This document shows, in pieces, positions 42,616 through 53,084 of a stretch of DNA of 64,000 nucleotides. The stretch lies in the NCBI RefSeq assembly GCF_024347595.1, contig NZ_AP025506.1, forward strand, positions 2,418,001 through 2,482,000, read 5' to 3'. The notes below the pieces were generated by a model. It was given only the letters and a program-made list of their open reading frames with translations. It made no database searches and was not told the DNA's origin. How positions within the stretch are numbered: position 1 is the stretch's first letter; each line of letters opens with the position of its first letter. The position numbers and the translations under genes are program-made. This DNA is from Vibrio pomeroyi (lineage in GTDB: Bacteria > Pseudomonadota > Gammaproteobacteria > Enterobacterales > Vibrionaceae).

Positions 42616-44733
42616 TTATACTTTGAACTGATTAACTAATTTCTGCTGCTGTTGAGACAGCTGATCAATTTCATTACCCACTTGCTCAGAAGCCGCGGCT
42701 TGTTCCAAGATCTTCGCACTCAAGTCTCGAATGTTAACCACACTTTGATTCACTTCACCAGACACAGATTGCTGCTCTTCTGCCGCTCTTACGATCTGAT
42801 TGTTCATATCACTGATCGCTTCTATCGAAGTAAAGATCGAACCCAGATCCTCAACCGCTTTTTGGACATGTAAGGCAGTGTCATTGGCGAGAATATTGCC
42901 TTCTTGTATCGCCTCAACAACATCTTGAGTACCTGCATGAACCTTATCGATAACCGCTCTGATTTCACCAACTGATGATTGTGTGCGGCTTGCTAGGTTT
43001 CTTACTTCATCAGCAACAACCGCAAAGCCTCGACCTTGCTCACCCGCCCTTGCCGCTTCAATCGCAGCATTCAGTGCTAGTAGGTTAGTCTGTTCAGAGA
43101 TCCCCTCGATAACACTTAAGATCTCAGTGATGTTTCCATTATTCTTCGCTAGCTCTTCAACAATAGGCACAGCACTCGACATACGCTCCACCAGCTTTCT
43201 CATTTCACCGGCTGAAAGCTCGATAACTTCTTGCCCTTGCTGAGCAGAACGGTTCGCTTCGCACGCTGCGTCCACGGCAACTTCTGCGTTTTGTACCACT
43301 AAACCTGCGGTTTGAGTCATCTCTTCTGCCGCTGTTGCAACTAAATCGACTTCTTTGAATTGAGATTCGCTGCTTTCACGTGTGCTTGATGCAGACGCTT
43401 TCGCTTGGCTAGTTGTGCTCGCTACCTGCTCCGTTGTTAGAACCACTTCTTTGATTGTGTGCTGAAGCTTATCTAAGAACAGGTTAAACCCTTTCGATAA
43501 CTGGCCGATTTCATCCTGAGATTTCACTTCTAAGCGCTGCGTTAAATCGCCTTCACCAGAAGCAATATCATTCAACCTTTCTACCACCTGTCGAATTGGC
43601 TTAACAATAGACAGTGAAGCAAATGCAATAATAGCTAGACCAAAGAAAATAAACACAGTACCTGCGATCACTTCTGTCTTGATGCCTTCACTTAACTTAG
43701 TACTAATGATGGAATCCAATTTATTTGCATCGGCGACGACACTCTCTCTTGGGATCTCGAACAACACACCCCAAGTTTGGTTCGCAGCGACAACAGGCGC
43801 AAATGCGAGTAACCACTCACCGTTCTCACTCCATTGCGTTGTCACTTCGCCACCAAAGATAAAATCGGTCATCAAGTCGCTGTTTGTGTTGTTACTTTGG
43901 AAGCTCGAACCAACTGCAATGCTTGAATCATCAGAAGCAATAACAGAACCGTCTAGGCTCACCACGTAAACCGCACCTGCGCCATCGAACAAGCTTTGGT
44001 CAGATTGAGTCACTACATTGGTTAAGCCATCGAGTCTTAGATCAATCCCTAAGAAACCAATCGCCATATCATCGACTAAGATAGGCACAGAGATTGAAGA
44101 AGTCAGTAAGGTTTTACCCCCGCTGTTTACAACTCTTGGCGTACTAATACATGTTTGCCCTGATGACAAAGGACAGTAGAAACGCTCACTGTTGCTATCG
44201 TCACTCAAAGTCGATTCTGAAAGCACATTCGGCAGAACATTCTCACCATTGTCTGCCACCTTCCAATAAGGTGCAAAGCGGCCTTTTTCGTTAGATCCGA
44301 CATAATCGGCATCAACGTAGTTCGCGTCTTCACTATCGAGTAAGTCTGGCTTAAAGACTAAATACGCCCCTTGAATCGAATCAAAGTTTAAAACTGAACG
44401 ACGCACCATCTCGTCCAACGCAGTACGAAGCTCTTCACTTGGCGTAAAGTTTTCATCGGCATTGTTCTTTAAAAACTGAGCACTCGCCGCTAGCATCTCT
44501 GCGCGGTAAATCGCTTCGTCGACGTAACGTTGAGTTTCTTGAGCATTAAGCTGAGAAACAGACGCCAACAACTGCTGAGTTTTATTGATAACTGATTCTG
44601 AGCTTTGAGATTTGATGACTTGTTGATTACTCGTCGCGTTGTAGATCGAGAAACCAATAAGAGACAGTGAAGTAATGATTAGGCAACAACCTGCTAAGAG
44701 GGTTATTTTCCACTGTACCGATAGAGAGCGCAT
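42616..44733 (-). CDS. Methyl-accepting chemotaxis protein (dCache type)
   Basis: The 705-residue receptor has an N-terminal membrane helix ([19 protein letters not shown]), a large periplasmic region of the double-Cache type (about residues 40-345, with [11 protein letters not shown] and [14 protein letters not shown]), a second membrane helix, HAMP, and a methyl-accepting region. The signalling tip ([20 protein letters not shown], then [12 protein letters not shown]) is canonical. There is no C-terminal CheR/CheB tether (it ends LVNQFKV). Ligand unknown; dCache domains often bind amino acids or other small molecules. An AAGGATATTAA ribosome site precedes ATG 44733. Confidence 0.92.
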   Translation of the reverse strand: MRSLSVQWKITLLAGCCLIITSLSLIGFSIYNATSNQQVIKSQSSESVINKTQQLLASVSQLNAQETQRYVDEAIYRAEMLAASAQFLKNNADENFTPSEELRTALDEMVRRSVLNFDSIQGAYLVFKPDLLDSEDANYVDADYVGSNEKGRFAPYWKVADNGENVLPNVLSESTLSDDSNSERFYCPLSSGQTCISTPRVVNSGGKTLLTSSISVPILVDDMAIGFLGIDLRLDGLTNVVTQSDQSLFDGAGAVYVVSLDGSVIASDDSSIAVGSSFQSNNTNSDLMTDFIFGGEVTTQWSENGEWLLAFAPVVAANQTWGVLFEIPRESVVADANKLDSIISTKLSEGIKTEVIAGTVFIFFGLAIIAFASLSIVKPIRQVVERLNDIASGEGDLTQRLEVKSQDEIGQLSKGFNLFLDKLQHTIKEVVLTTEQVASTTSQAKASASSTRESSESQFKEVDLVATAAEEMTQTAGLVVQNAEVAVDAACEANRSAQQGQEVIELSAGEMRKLVERMSSAVPIVEELAKNNGNITEILSVIEGISEQTNLLALNAAIEAARAGEQGRGFAVVADEVRNLASRTQSSVGEIRAVIDKVHAGTQDVVEAIQEGNILANDTALHVQKAVEDLGSIFTSIEAISDMNNQIVRAAEEQQSVSGEVNQSVVNIRDLSAKILEQAAASEQVGNEIDQLSQQQQKLVNQFKV

Positions 44734-45289
44734 TTAATATCCTTATTTAAGCCAAAAGACTTCCTTAACCATAACTCTCACATTGATAACGAATTGCTGT
44801 CTACAATGTTAATGAGTTAGACGAATAGCTTAGCGGATGATTACAGCACAATTTGCACACATATAAAACGAAAGTTTACATAAATGTTAATAAGTCGTGT
44901 TTTTTGTCTTTTGTTACTGTGATTTCAAGAGCTTTCAGCTTGTCACGCCAAGTTAAACTATTGAAGCAAGAACGCCCAACTAGCGGTATTCGCAACTTAG
45001 AGAGATGTTTGAACTAACACTATTAATGGGAATATTGCTTTATCAAAGAGACATTTCAAGGAAGCCCATCCCCCACACTCTACATACCTAGAACACAGTG
45101 ATTTCGGATTATTTTTTCTAATCCAAGTTATAGATTTTTATCTTGATCAACTTCACATTTTTTGATTGCTAAGTCGTCAATCAAGCTCTAATATCTCGCG
45201 CCTAGATTCCCTGAATACTTTATTCTTTTGGCTCTCCTTAATGGAGCGCTAAGGCTTTTTACGTCTTTAATTTTTGGAGAGATACGCAA
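44734..45289. other. Divergent region between chemoreceptor and emrD
   Basis: A 556-base gap. A FNR-like site (TTTATcttgATCAA, 9 of 10 positions) lies at 45137-45150, about 140 bases before emrD. A small hairpin (TCTCC...GGAG) lies near 45232. I saw no ORF and no sigma-28 promoter. Confidence 0.45.
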
Positions 45290-46495
45290 ATGTCTGCCTC
45301 GTTTCCATTAGCGAAACTTACCTTTTTAATCGCTATTCTGACAGCCGTAGGTCAAATGACTCAAACGATGTACGTGCCTTCTATCGGTCATATGGCGGGT
45401 GAGTTCTTGGTTTCTGCGTCTTCACTTCAAGCTGTGATGGCGTGCTACTTGATCCCTTATGGTCTGTCGCAATTTGTTTACGGCCCGCTTTCTGATCGCC
45501 TAGGTCGTAAACCTATCATCGTTGCAGGTTTGATCATCTACATCATAGGTACTTTGGTGGCGTTGTTCGCTCATGAGTATCAATGGTTCCTAGTGGGTAG
45601 CTTTATCCAAGGCTTAGGCATCGGTTGTGGCGGTGCGATGTCTCGTACATTGACTCGTGACTGTTTTGAAGGCGCAGAGCTGCACCGTGCAAATAGCTTA
45701 ATCAGCATGTGTGTGATTTTCTCACCATTAATGGCGCCTGTTCTGGGTGGTTACCTAACAGAAGCTTTCGGTTGGCGTTCTAGCTACTTGTTCCTAGCAC
45801 TGTTTGGTATCGCTGTAGTGATCACCATGATGACGAGCATGATGGAAACTCTGCCAAAAGAACGACGCAAAAACGAGTCTGTTGTAAACAGCTACAAATT
45901 CGTTCTGTCTGACAAACGCTTCCAAGGTTTCTTACTAGTATTAGTGGCAACATTTGCGGGCGTCGCAGTATTTGAAGCAGCGGCAGGTGTACTACTTGGT
46001 GGCGTGCTGGGTTTACCGGCAACCACAGTAAGCTTGTTGTTTGTTTTGCCTATTCCAGGCTACTTAGTCGGTGCTGGCCTATCTAGCTACATTGCACAAC
46101 GTCGCTCTGAGCGCCGCGCACTGAATGTTGGTCTGGTGTCGATCTTAGTCGGCTCAGCGGTGGTGCTGATACCGGGTCTGTTTGGTCAAACAACAGCACT
46201 AACTTTGATTGGCGGTGCAACCATTTACTTCTTGGGTGCCGGTATCTTATTCCCAGCGGCAACTACAGGTGCACTTTCGCCATTCCCATACCATGCAGGT
46301 ACAGGAGGCGCGATCTTAGGCGGGATGCAAAACCTAGGTGCTGGTATCGCAACACTATTGGCATCGTTCTTCCCGGCTCAAGACCAACTGCCACTCGGTT
46401 GTTTGATGATTGCAATGTCATTTATCGTGATGCTTGGTTTACGTTGGGTCAATCGTAAACCTGACCACTCAAACGAAATGCCATTGGCTATCTAA
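45290..46495 (+). CDS. emrD: EmrD-like multidrug efflux MFS transporter
   Basis: The 401-residue protein is a 12-helix major facilitator. The sequence (FLIAILTAVGQMTQTMYVPSIG, then YGPLSDRLGRKP, AMSRTLTRDCFEGAELHRAN and VAVFEAAAGVLLGGVLGL) follows E. coli EmrD throughout. EmrD exports uncouplers and some detergents by proton antiport. The start ATG 45290 has TTTTTGGAGAGATACGC upstream, a good ribosome site. It is transcribed alone. Confidence 0.88.
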   Translation: MSASFPLAKLTFLIAILTAVGQMTQTMYVPSIGHMAGEFLVSASSLQAVMACYLIPYGLSQFVYGPLSDRLGRKPIIVAGLIIYIIGTLVALFAHEYQWFLVGSFIQGLGIGCGGAMSRTLTRDCFEGAELHRANSLISMCVIFSPLMAPVLGGYLTEAFGWRSSYLFLALFGIAVVITMMTSMMETLPKERRKNESVVNSYKFVLSDKRFQGFLLVLVATFAGVAVFEAAAGVLLGGVLGLPATTVSLLFVLPIPGYLVGAGLSSYIAQRRSERRALNVGLVSILVGSAVVLIPGLFGQTTALTLIGGATIYFLGAGILFPAATTGALSPFPYHAGTGGAILGGMQNLGAGIATLLASFFPAQDQLPLGCLMIAMSFIVMLGLRWVNRKPDHSNEMPLAI

Positions 46496-46523
46496 AGTAA
46501 AATTCGAATCCTTCCCAAACGAA

Positions 46524-46558
46524 GAAAAGGGACATACTGATAAGTGTGTCCCTTTTTG
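46524..46558 (+). terminator. emrD terminator
   Basis: AAAAGGGACATAC pairs with GTGTGTCCCTTTTT (one G-T pair), about 30 bases past the stop. Confidence 0.85.
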
Positions 46559-46766
46559 TTACCCGTTTCCACTTGCCCACATCTATCATCAATTTCATTT
46601 AACATTACTTTGATTTTTTGAAAACAATAACAGACACTTACCTTGAAAGTGCATATCCAGAATCCAATTATAAATAATATCACTGGAAGAACACCAAGAT
46701 ACCTAGGCTCTGATAGAAAAGGATGCTGGCATTAAAACGAGTAAGGTGCACACTAAGGATATACAG

Positions 46767-48932
46767 ATGCGTTTCGCTTTAACCACATTAGCCGTATCGG
46801 TGGCGCTTGTCGCTGGATGCAGCAATCAAGGAATAACAACCATGAAACACTACTCTCCATCGCAACTCGTCGCTCAGCAGACACAAGCTCCTGTTGCTAA
46901 GAAAGTCCCTCATGCAATGACGATTCATGGTGATACTCGAATCGATAATTACTACTGGATGCGCGATGATGAACGCCAAGATCCAGAGATCTTGCAGCAT
47001 CTTGAACAAGAGAACCAGTACGCAGAGACCGTGCTGAAGCATACCGAATCAACACAAAAACAGTTACTTGAAGAGATCAAAGGCCGAATCGCGAAAGACG
47101 ACAATTCAGTACCGGTTCGCAAAGGCAGCTACTACTACTCGAATAAAGTCACAGGAGACAACGAATATCCAGTTCACTTGCGTGAAAAAGACTTTTTAGG
47201 CACAGACAAGCAAGTCATCTTAGACGTTAACGAACTAGCAAAAGAACACGAATTCTTCAGTATCGGTGGCCTAACAATCAGCCCAGACGAAAACTTGTTG
47301 GCGTATGGCGAAGATACCCTGAGCCGCCGCATTTACACCATCAAGATTAAAGACCTCACCACTGGTGAGTACTTAAACGATGAAATTGAAGGTGCTTCGA
47401 GTGCTATTGCGTGGCAAAACGATAACCAAGCCTTTTACTACATCAAGAAAGATCCACAAACACTGCTGGGTTACCAAGTTTACCGCCACATTTTAGGCAC
47501 ACCTCAAACTAGCGATGAGTTAATCTACGAAGAAACCGACAGCGCTTACTACACCTCATTGAGCAAAAGCAAAGATGGTGAAGAGGTCTACATTTGGCAC
47601 TCGAGCACAGAAACCAGTGGTGTTTCAGTCATTGATGCCAACAATCCACAGGCTAAAGCCAAAGCTTTCTACCCAAAAGAGACAGGCATAGAGTACAGCA
47701 TCGCTAAACTGGGTGATTGGTATTACATCTACACCAACTACCAAGCAGTCAACTTTCGTTTAATGAAAGTCGCAGCTGATGACATGCATGACCGCTCAAA
47801 ATGGGTCGATGTCATTGCAGCAGACGATAACACTCAGCTTGTTGATTTCGAGTTGTTTGATGACCACCTTATTTACGAGCAACGTGCGGATGGCTTGTCG
47901 ACAGTCACGGTTCGCCAACTCTCAACAGGCAAAGAGTTCCCACTTGAATTTAACGACACCGCTTTCGCTGCTTACCTAACAAGTAACTATGAATTAGATA
48001 ACTCAAAAGTTCGAATCTATTACAGCAGCTTGACTACGCCAGGAACTTACTATGATTTCGACCTAAGCACGGGTGAGTCAGAAATCAAAAAGCAAACACC
48101 AGTATTAGGTGATTTCGAAGCGGATAACTACCAATCAGAGCGAATCATGGTTACGGCTCGCGATGGCAAGCAAGTACCAGTCTCTTTGGTGTATCGCAAA
48201 GATTTATTCAAGAAAGACGGCACTAACCCAATTTACCAATACGGCTACGGATCTTACGGTTCAACCATTGAACCGACGTTCAGCTCAACTCGTCTCAGCC
48301 TGCTTGATAGAGGTTTCGTTTTTGCGATTGCTCACATCCGCGGTTCAGAAATGCTAGGGCGACCTTGGTATGAAGACGGCAAAAAACTGTCCAAGCAAAA
48401 CACGTTCAATGACTTTATCGATGTAACTAAAGACCTAGTTGAAGAAGGTTATGGCGCTAAAGACAAAGTATTTGCGGTAGGCGGTTCAGCCGGCGGTCTA
48501 TTAATGGGAGCAATCATCAACCAAGCGCCTGAATTGTATAAAGGCATTGGAGCACATGTTCCTTTTGTTGATGTAGTAACAACCATGCTTGACGAGTCGA
48601 TCCCTCTTACGACTAACGAGTACGATGAATGGGGCAACCCTAACAATAAAACCTACTATGACTACATGCTGAGTTACTCACCGTACGACAACATTAAGGT
48701 ACAAAACTACCCGAACATGTTGGTGACAACAGGTCTACATGATTCACAAGTGCAATACTTTGAACCAATGAAGTGGGTAGCGAAACTGCGTGAAATGAAA
48801 ACAGGCAACAATGTATTGGTGTTCAAAACCGATATGGAAGCCGGTCACGGTGGCGCGTCTGGTCGATTTAAGCGATTAAAAGAAGATGCTCTTGAATACG
48901 CCTTCTTTTTAGACTTACTAAAAACTCAGTAG
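46767..48932 (+). CDS. Oligopeptidase B-like S9 peptidase with lipoprotein signal
   Basis: The 721-residue product (start ATG 46767, with AAGGA seven bases upstream) begins with a lipoprotein signal, MRFALTTLAVSVALVAGC; Cys18 would be lipidated, and Ser at +2 suggests outer-membrane sorting. Then come an oligopeptidase B propeller (HGDTRIDNYYWMRDDERQDP) and an alpha/beta-hydrolase domain with nucleophile Ser574 (VGGSAGGLLMGA), Asp (GLHDSQVQYFEP) and His (EAGHGGASGRF). S9A enzymes cleave peptides after basic residues or proline. Cytoplasmic OpdB usually has no signal; this is an envelope form. It is a single gene. Confidence 0.87.
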   Translation: MRFALTTLAVSVALVAGCSNQGITTMKHYSPSQLVAQQTQAPVAKKVPHAMTIHGDTRIDNYYWMRDDERQDPEILQHLEQENQYAETVLKHTESTQKQLLEEIKGRIAKDDNSVPVRKGSYYYSNKVTGDNEYPVHLREKDFLGTDKQVILDVNELAKEHEFFSIGGLTISPDENLLAYGEDTLSRRIYTIKIKDLTTGEYLNDEIEGASSAIAWQNDNQAFYYIKKDPQTLLGYQVYRHILGTPQTSDELIYEETDSAYYTSLSKSKDGEEVYIWHSSTETSGVSVIDANNPQAKAKAFYPKETGIEYSIAKLGDWYYIYTNYQAVNFRLMKVAADDMHDRSKWVDVIAADDNTQLVDFELFDDHLIYEQRADGLSTVTVRQLSTGKEFPLEFNDTAFAAYLTSNYELDNSKVRIYYSSLTTPGTYYDFDLSTGESEIKKQTPVLGDFEADNYQSERIMVTARDGKQVPVSLVYRKDLFKKDGTNPIYQYGYGSYGSTIEPTFSSTRLSLLDRGFVFAIAHIRGSEMLGRPWYEDGKKLSKQNTFNDFIDVTKDLVEEGYGAKDKVFAVGGSAGGLLMGAIINQAPELYKGIGAHVPFVDVVTTMLDESIPLTTNEYDEWGNPNNKTYYDYMLSYSPYDNIKVQNYPNMLVTTGLHDSQVQYFEPMKWVAKLREMKTGNNVLVFKTDMEAGHGGASGRFKRLKEDALEYAFFLDLLKTQ

Positions 48933-49102
48933 ACTCAGCGTAACTGTAGGTATTCGCACAATTTAACGTCGCCATTTAGTCTCGACAAAATGGCGACAGA
49001 AATTATTAAGCATGGTTAAATACGATGAACCATGAAATCCACCAAATCAAAAAACCTTTGAAAACTCGCAGTGACAAAGGTTTACGAGAGGTATAAAAAC
49101 AA

Positions 49103-49909
49103 ATGAAAGTAATTAGCTTCAACATCAACGGCCTAAGAGCCCGCCTTCATCAACTGCAAGCTGTTATCGACAAACACCAACCGGACGTGATTGGTCTGCA
49201 AGAGATAAAAGTACACGATGAAGCCTTCCCTATTGCTGATGTTGAAGCAATGGGCTACAAGGTTTACTTTCACGGCCAAAAAGCACACTACGGTGTGGCT
49301 ATGCTGTGTAAGCAAGAGCCAATCTCGGTTCAGAAAGGTTTTCCAACCGACAATGAAGACCATCAAAAACGTATGATCATGGCGACGTTTGAAGATGAAA
49401 ACGGTGAAAAGGTTACAGTACTAAATGGTTACTTCCCTCAAGGGGATAACATCAAGCATGAAACCAAATACCCGTACAAGCGCGAGTTCTACAAAGACTT
49501 GATGACTTACCTAAACGATTACCACAATAAAGATGAACAAGTGATCGTAATGGGCGACATTAATATCAGCCCAATTGATGCTGACATCGGCATTGGTGAA
49601 CCTAATGCAAAACGTTGGCTGAAAACCGGTAAGTGTTCTTTCCAACCAGAAGAGCGCGAATGGTTGAAAACATTGATGGATTGGGGTTTTGTAGACAGTT
49701 TCCGTTTGCTACACCCTGAAGTAAACGATCAATACTCGTGGTTTGATTACCGCTCAAAAGGTTTCGTAGACAACCGCGGCCTGCGTATTGATGTAGTCCT
49801 AGCGACTCAAAAGCTTGCTGATAAATGTACTGAAGCTGGCATCGACTACGAACTACGTGGTATCGAAAAACCATCTGATCACGCGCCAATTTGGTCGACG
49901 TTTAAGTAA
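49103..49909 (+). CDS. xthA: Exodeoxyribonuclease III
   Basis: The 268-residue protein is ExoIII, the major AP endonuclease and 3'-5' exonuclease of base excision repair. The family motifs are intact: [69 protein letters not shown] and the catalytic SDHAP near the C-terminus. GAGAGG lies 11 bases before the start. It is transcribed alone and ends at a hairpin terminator. Confidence 0.96.
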   Translation: MKVISFNINGLRARLHQLQAVIDKHQPDVIGLQEIKVHDEAFPIADVEAMGYKVYFHGQKAHYGVAMLCKQEPISVQKGFPTDNEDHQKRMIMATFEDENGEKVTVLNGYFPQGDNIKHETKYPYKREFYKDLMTYLNDYHNKDEQVIVMGDINISPIDADIGIGEPNAKRWLKTGKCSFQPEEREWLKTLMDWGFVDSFRLLHPEVNDQYSWFDYRSKGFVDNRGLRIDVVLATQKLADKCTEAGIDYELRGIEKPSDHAPIWSTFK

Positions 49910-49950
49910 TTAGCTCGTTTTACTCGTTTTCTAGTTTAACTACTCAAAAA

Positions 49951-49985
49951 GAAAGGAGAGTTGGAATTACCCACTCTCCTTTTTC
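49951..49985. terminator. Terminator between xthA and the ImpA-like gene
   Basis: GAAAGGAGAGTTGG pairs with a CCACTCTCCTTTTTC arm across a short loop. It can serve xthA (+) and the convergent metalloprotease gene (-). Confidence 0.85.
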
Positions 49986-50029
49986 ATATCCATATTTATC
50001 GCTCAAGCAAATCGGTTGCTACCGAGCTT

Positions 50030-52864
50030 TCAAAGTGGCCAAACAGCGCTTCCATCAACATCCAATGGATACTTCGCAAAGTCATCCAAACAATAGCCAG
50101 TATCATCTGATGCAAAATACTTAAGAGGCATGATAGCTAAATTCAAACTTCCAACTTGCTGTTTCGCCTTATTCTCAAAACTAAAGCCCCACATATCCAA
50201 GTGCGCTCGCATATCTCGTTGAGTGACATAGCTCATCGCGATCAATTGCCAATCATCATTAGAGATAGCTTTTGCCTCTTCCAGTGTGTAATCAGAGAAA
50301 CCTATCGAGCTTCTTTTCGCGTTCCATAGTTCTTCTGATTTTGCCAAACGATTAAACTCTCGCTCTATCGTATGCAAGCGCCCCAATAAGTGCCAACCCG
50401 TTGTCAAAATCCCCTGCTCTTGTGCCAACATCATCATCTGAATATAGATGCGCGCGCCCCAACTCCAATTCGCTTGGTTCTGAGTAGCCATATAAGCGTT
50501 CGGATCTGCCTCCAAACGACTCTGTTTAAGTATCTCAAATTGACCTTTGAAGTCTAAACCTTGGCAAGCAGATATCTTTCCTGTCTCTTGGTAATAACGA
50601 GACTTACTGTAATAGGAGTAGTAGTTCGTTGTTGAGTGACCTTCCCAACCAGAGAAACGAAAGCGACTCTTCTCAAGCCCATGCCCTAATTCATGTAGAT
50701 CACCATGCCCTAGAGGGTCAAAAGACCAATAAGCATCATAAGGGTTTCCTGAACAACCGTAACCACAGTTCGCTTGGTCGGCGTTCATATGCTTCACAAT
50801 ATCAATGGTTTCAACCTGCCAACCCTGATTTTTTGCGTATTGCTGAATTTCATTAATGACATCAATTCCAGGGCCTTCAAAACCAGCAAGCGCATGAGGT
50901 AAGTTATGAACGTAACGCTCTGTTGCTAATGCCATATCTTGTGGCTTATCCCATCGCGCAGGGCTTACTGAATCCTGCATTTTTTCTAGCTTTGAGTGAA
51001 CTTCAAACCCCGGAGTAATCAGCTCGGCCCAATCAAAGTTTCCTTCCTCAAGCTGTGCAACAAAACTGTCGTTGTCTGCCTCACTGCGCCAAACGGGGTG
51101 TTGCGCGACATTTTCAAAACGCAGCTCCACATCAATATCATTGGTATCAAAATGAACCTGTAATGTTCCACCATAGGCTGAAGTGAGATAAATCGTCTCT
51201 CCCGTTTTCACTGGGTAGGTTACCGAGGTGAGAAATTTTGGCCGAGCGTAACCGTCATTGCCTGAAAACTCGTGTGTCGCGCCGCTACGCAATGTATTAA
51301 ATGCAATAGACGTAGCCACATCGTTATTGTCTAAGCGAGTCACCTTGATTGTCTTACCAGGCAAGGCATACACGCCAGCGGATCGGAAGTTTCTTTTGGA
51401 CTCCAAGGCAATGGTTTTCGAGACGAGCGGTACATTCTCAAAACTCTTGGTACTAAAGTTCCCTAGACTTGGTTGCGCCGCGTTATACACGCGACTGTTG
51501 TATACCGCATAATCACTGTAATAAGAGCGAAGAAAATCAATTCTCTCTGTCACGCCTTTACCCATTGGGTACTGAACGTCTTGACGGTAATGGTCAGCAA
51601 GTAGCAGTAACAGCTTTTCATATTCGTAATCATCCGTTGTAAACAGATCCACTTTCTTACTATCAAGCGATGTTAGATGGGAACGAATACTGTTTGCTGC
51701 AATATAGAACTCTTCATCCATATTGGATTCAGCAGGGCAAGATTTGTCATCACAGGTATTCAGGTCAACAGTAAAACTATCGTCTTTCAATCTCTGTAAA
51801 AGTGCTTGTTGTTGAATAATGTTATCCGGAACCTGATTAATAAGCTGTGTAGAATCCCAATTAGACAGGCCGAGCTTGCGCCAATAGTTATCACCAACGT
51901 AGGTCATGTGCATTTCAGCGAACAAGGCATTACCTAAGTCCGTCATACCACCATCAAGATGCAGGTATAACACAGGAATATTGTTGCTGAACGCGAGGCG
52001 TACGCCCTTAAGAACATCGTCTATGCTATCGCCAGCAATAAGCTTTTGAGACACGATCAACAAATCAGGGTTATTAGCTTCAAGACACTGGCTTAACTGG
52101 CTGCCGTCACAAGCGTTGTCAGCGTTGATAGCCATAGAAGCGTTAACATTGTCTGTTAACCAGTTTCGTGTCGCTTGATCATCAGGAAAGTAATGAGACT
52201 GATCAAGCTGAGCTAACACAACATTCTGGGGCGCATCAGTACCTGAAACCCAAGTAACCAAATTCTTCAACCAAGTGTTCATCTCGTCATTAACAGAATC
52301 AGGGAAACGTTGCTTCGTTCTAAAAGGGTTACTCGCCAATGCTGCATAGCGACTGTTGTCTGATGTATAACCAGCAATACCTATCACTAACTCTTGAGCA
52401 TCATATCCATCAATCATCGCTTTATTAGTTTTTAAGATGACATCATTAAAGCCATAGGTAGGTAAGATAATTGCTGTGTCATGGGTTGGATCCCAATGAA
52501 GATTGCGTAACGGCTCCCCATCTGAGTTTTGAGATAAAGCTTGTTTAATCAGATTGTAATCCGAGTTGTATCGAGCCACTAAAGCTTGGCTAGCTTCAAT
52601 AAATTCATTAGAGTCAGTTACATACAAGGCATCGCCCGTGGACAATGCCTTTTGTACTGCTGTTTGTGGAGTCGGTGTAATATCAGGGTCATCGCTTCCG
52701 TCACCTCCGCTCCCTTCTCCACCAGAACCACCAGAACCACCAGAACCACCAGAACCACCAGAACCAGTTTGGGCACTTTCACCGCCGCTACCACCTCCGC
52801 ATCCTAAAAGTGATAGGGTAATAACACAAAGAACCAAATTGGATAGTAAGTTACTCTTTTTCAT
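50030..52864 (-). CDS. ImpA-like (M60/M88-type) metalloprotease lipoprotein
   Basis: The 944-residue product starts at ATG 52864 (GGAAT upstream). It has a lipoprotein signal with lipobox LLGC (Cys22) and a Gly/Ser-rich, then acidic, linker (about residues 23-60). A long N-terminal domain (ImpA_N-like), a beta-rich middle and a zinc metallopeptidase domain follow; the motif HELGHGLE lies at 724-731 (His724, His728, Glu731). P. aeruginosa ImpA and other M60-like enzymes cleave glycosylated mucin-type proteins. Expected to be tethered to the outer membrane. It stands alone. The family call rests on motif and overall resemblance. Confidence 0.8.
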   Translation of the reverse strand: MKKSNLLSNLVLCVITLSLLGCGGGSGGESAQTGSGGSGGSGGSGGSGGEGSGGDGSDDPDITPTPQTAVQKALSTGDALYVTDSNEFIEASQALVARYNSDYNLIKQALSQNSDGEPLRNLHWDPTHDTAIILPTYGFNDVILKTNKAMIDGYDAQELVIGIAGYTSDNSRYAALASNPFRTKQRFPDSVNDEMNTWLKNLVTWVSGTDAPQNVVLAQLDQSHYFPDDQATRNWLTDNVNASMAINADNACDGSQLSQCLEANNPDLLIVSQKLIAGDSIDDVLKGVRLAFSNNIPVLYLHLDGGMTDLGNALFAEMHMTYVGDNYWRKLGLSNWDSTQLINQVPDNIIQQQALLQRLKDDSFTVDLNTCDDKSCPAESNMDEEFYIAANSIRSHLTSLDSKKVDLFTTDDYEYEKLLLLLADHYRQDVQYPMGKGVTERIDFLRSYYSDYAVYNSRVYNAAQPSLGNFSTKSFENVPLVSKTIALESKRNFRSAGVYALPGKTIKVTRLDNNDVATSIAFNTLRSGATHEFSGNDGYARPKFLTSVTYPVKTGETIYLTSAYGGTLQVHFDTNDIDVELRFENVAQHPVWRSEADNDSFVAQLEEGNFDWAELITPGFEVHSKLEKMQDSVSPARWDKPQDMALATERYVHNLPHALAGFEGPGIDVINEIQQYAKNQGWQVETIDIVKHMNADQANCGYGCSGNPYDAYWSFDPLGHGDLHELGHGLEKSRFRFSGWEGHSTTNYYSYYSKSRYYQETGKISACQGLDFKGQFEILKQSRLEADPNAYMATQNQANWSWGARIYIQMMMLAQEQGILTTGWHLLGRLHTIEREFNRLAKSEELWNAKRSSIGFSDYTLEEAKAISNDDWQLIAMSYVTQRDMRAHLDMWGFSFENKAKQQVGSLNLAIMPLKYFASDDTGYCLDDFAKYPLDVDGSAVWPL
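52718..52762. repeat. 9-bp tandem repeat coding for a Ser-Gly-Gly linker
   Basis: Five perfect copies of CCACCAGAA lie inside the metalloprotease gene. On the minus strand they encode a repeated SGG linker after the lipidated Cys. Confidence 0.95.
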
Positions 52865-53034
52865 CATTATTCCATACAACAACAAAATTTCGCCGAGTCT
52901 ATCTATAGTTAAATCTAAAGCAATTATTCTAATGAATGTGTAAGCACAATTTGAAGCAAGTTAACTGTTTTTAAAAATCGATAGCTCTCCAAGGTGAACC
53001 TATCCAAAGCCATCACTGAGCTTTCTTGTGATAC

Positions 53035-53064
53035 AAAAAAACGGCGCTCAATGAGCGCCGTTTT
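53035..53064 (-). terminator. Terminator of the amino acid ABC operon
   Basis: ACGGCGCTCA pairs with TGAGCGCCGT, followed by Ts on the minus strand, about 21 bases past the last permease stop. Confidence 0.92.
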
Positions 53065-53084
53065 GTTAACTATGTAAAATGCAA

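Noticed and set aside
46494..46512. TTCGAATCC motif like a tRNA T-arm
   Set aside because: No acceptor, D or anticodon stems could be found around it.
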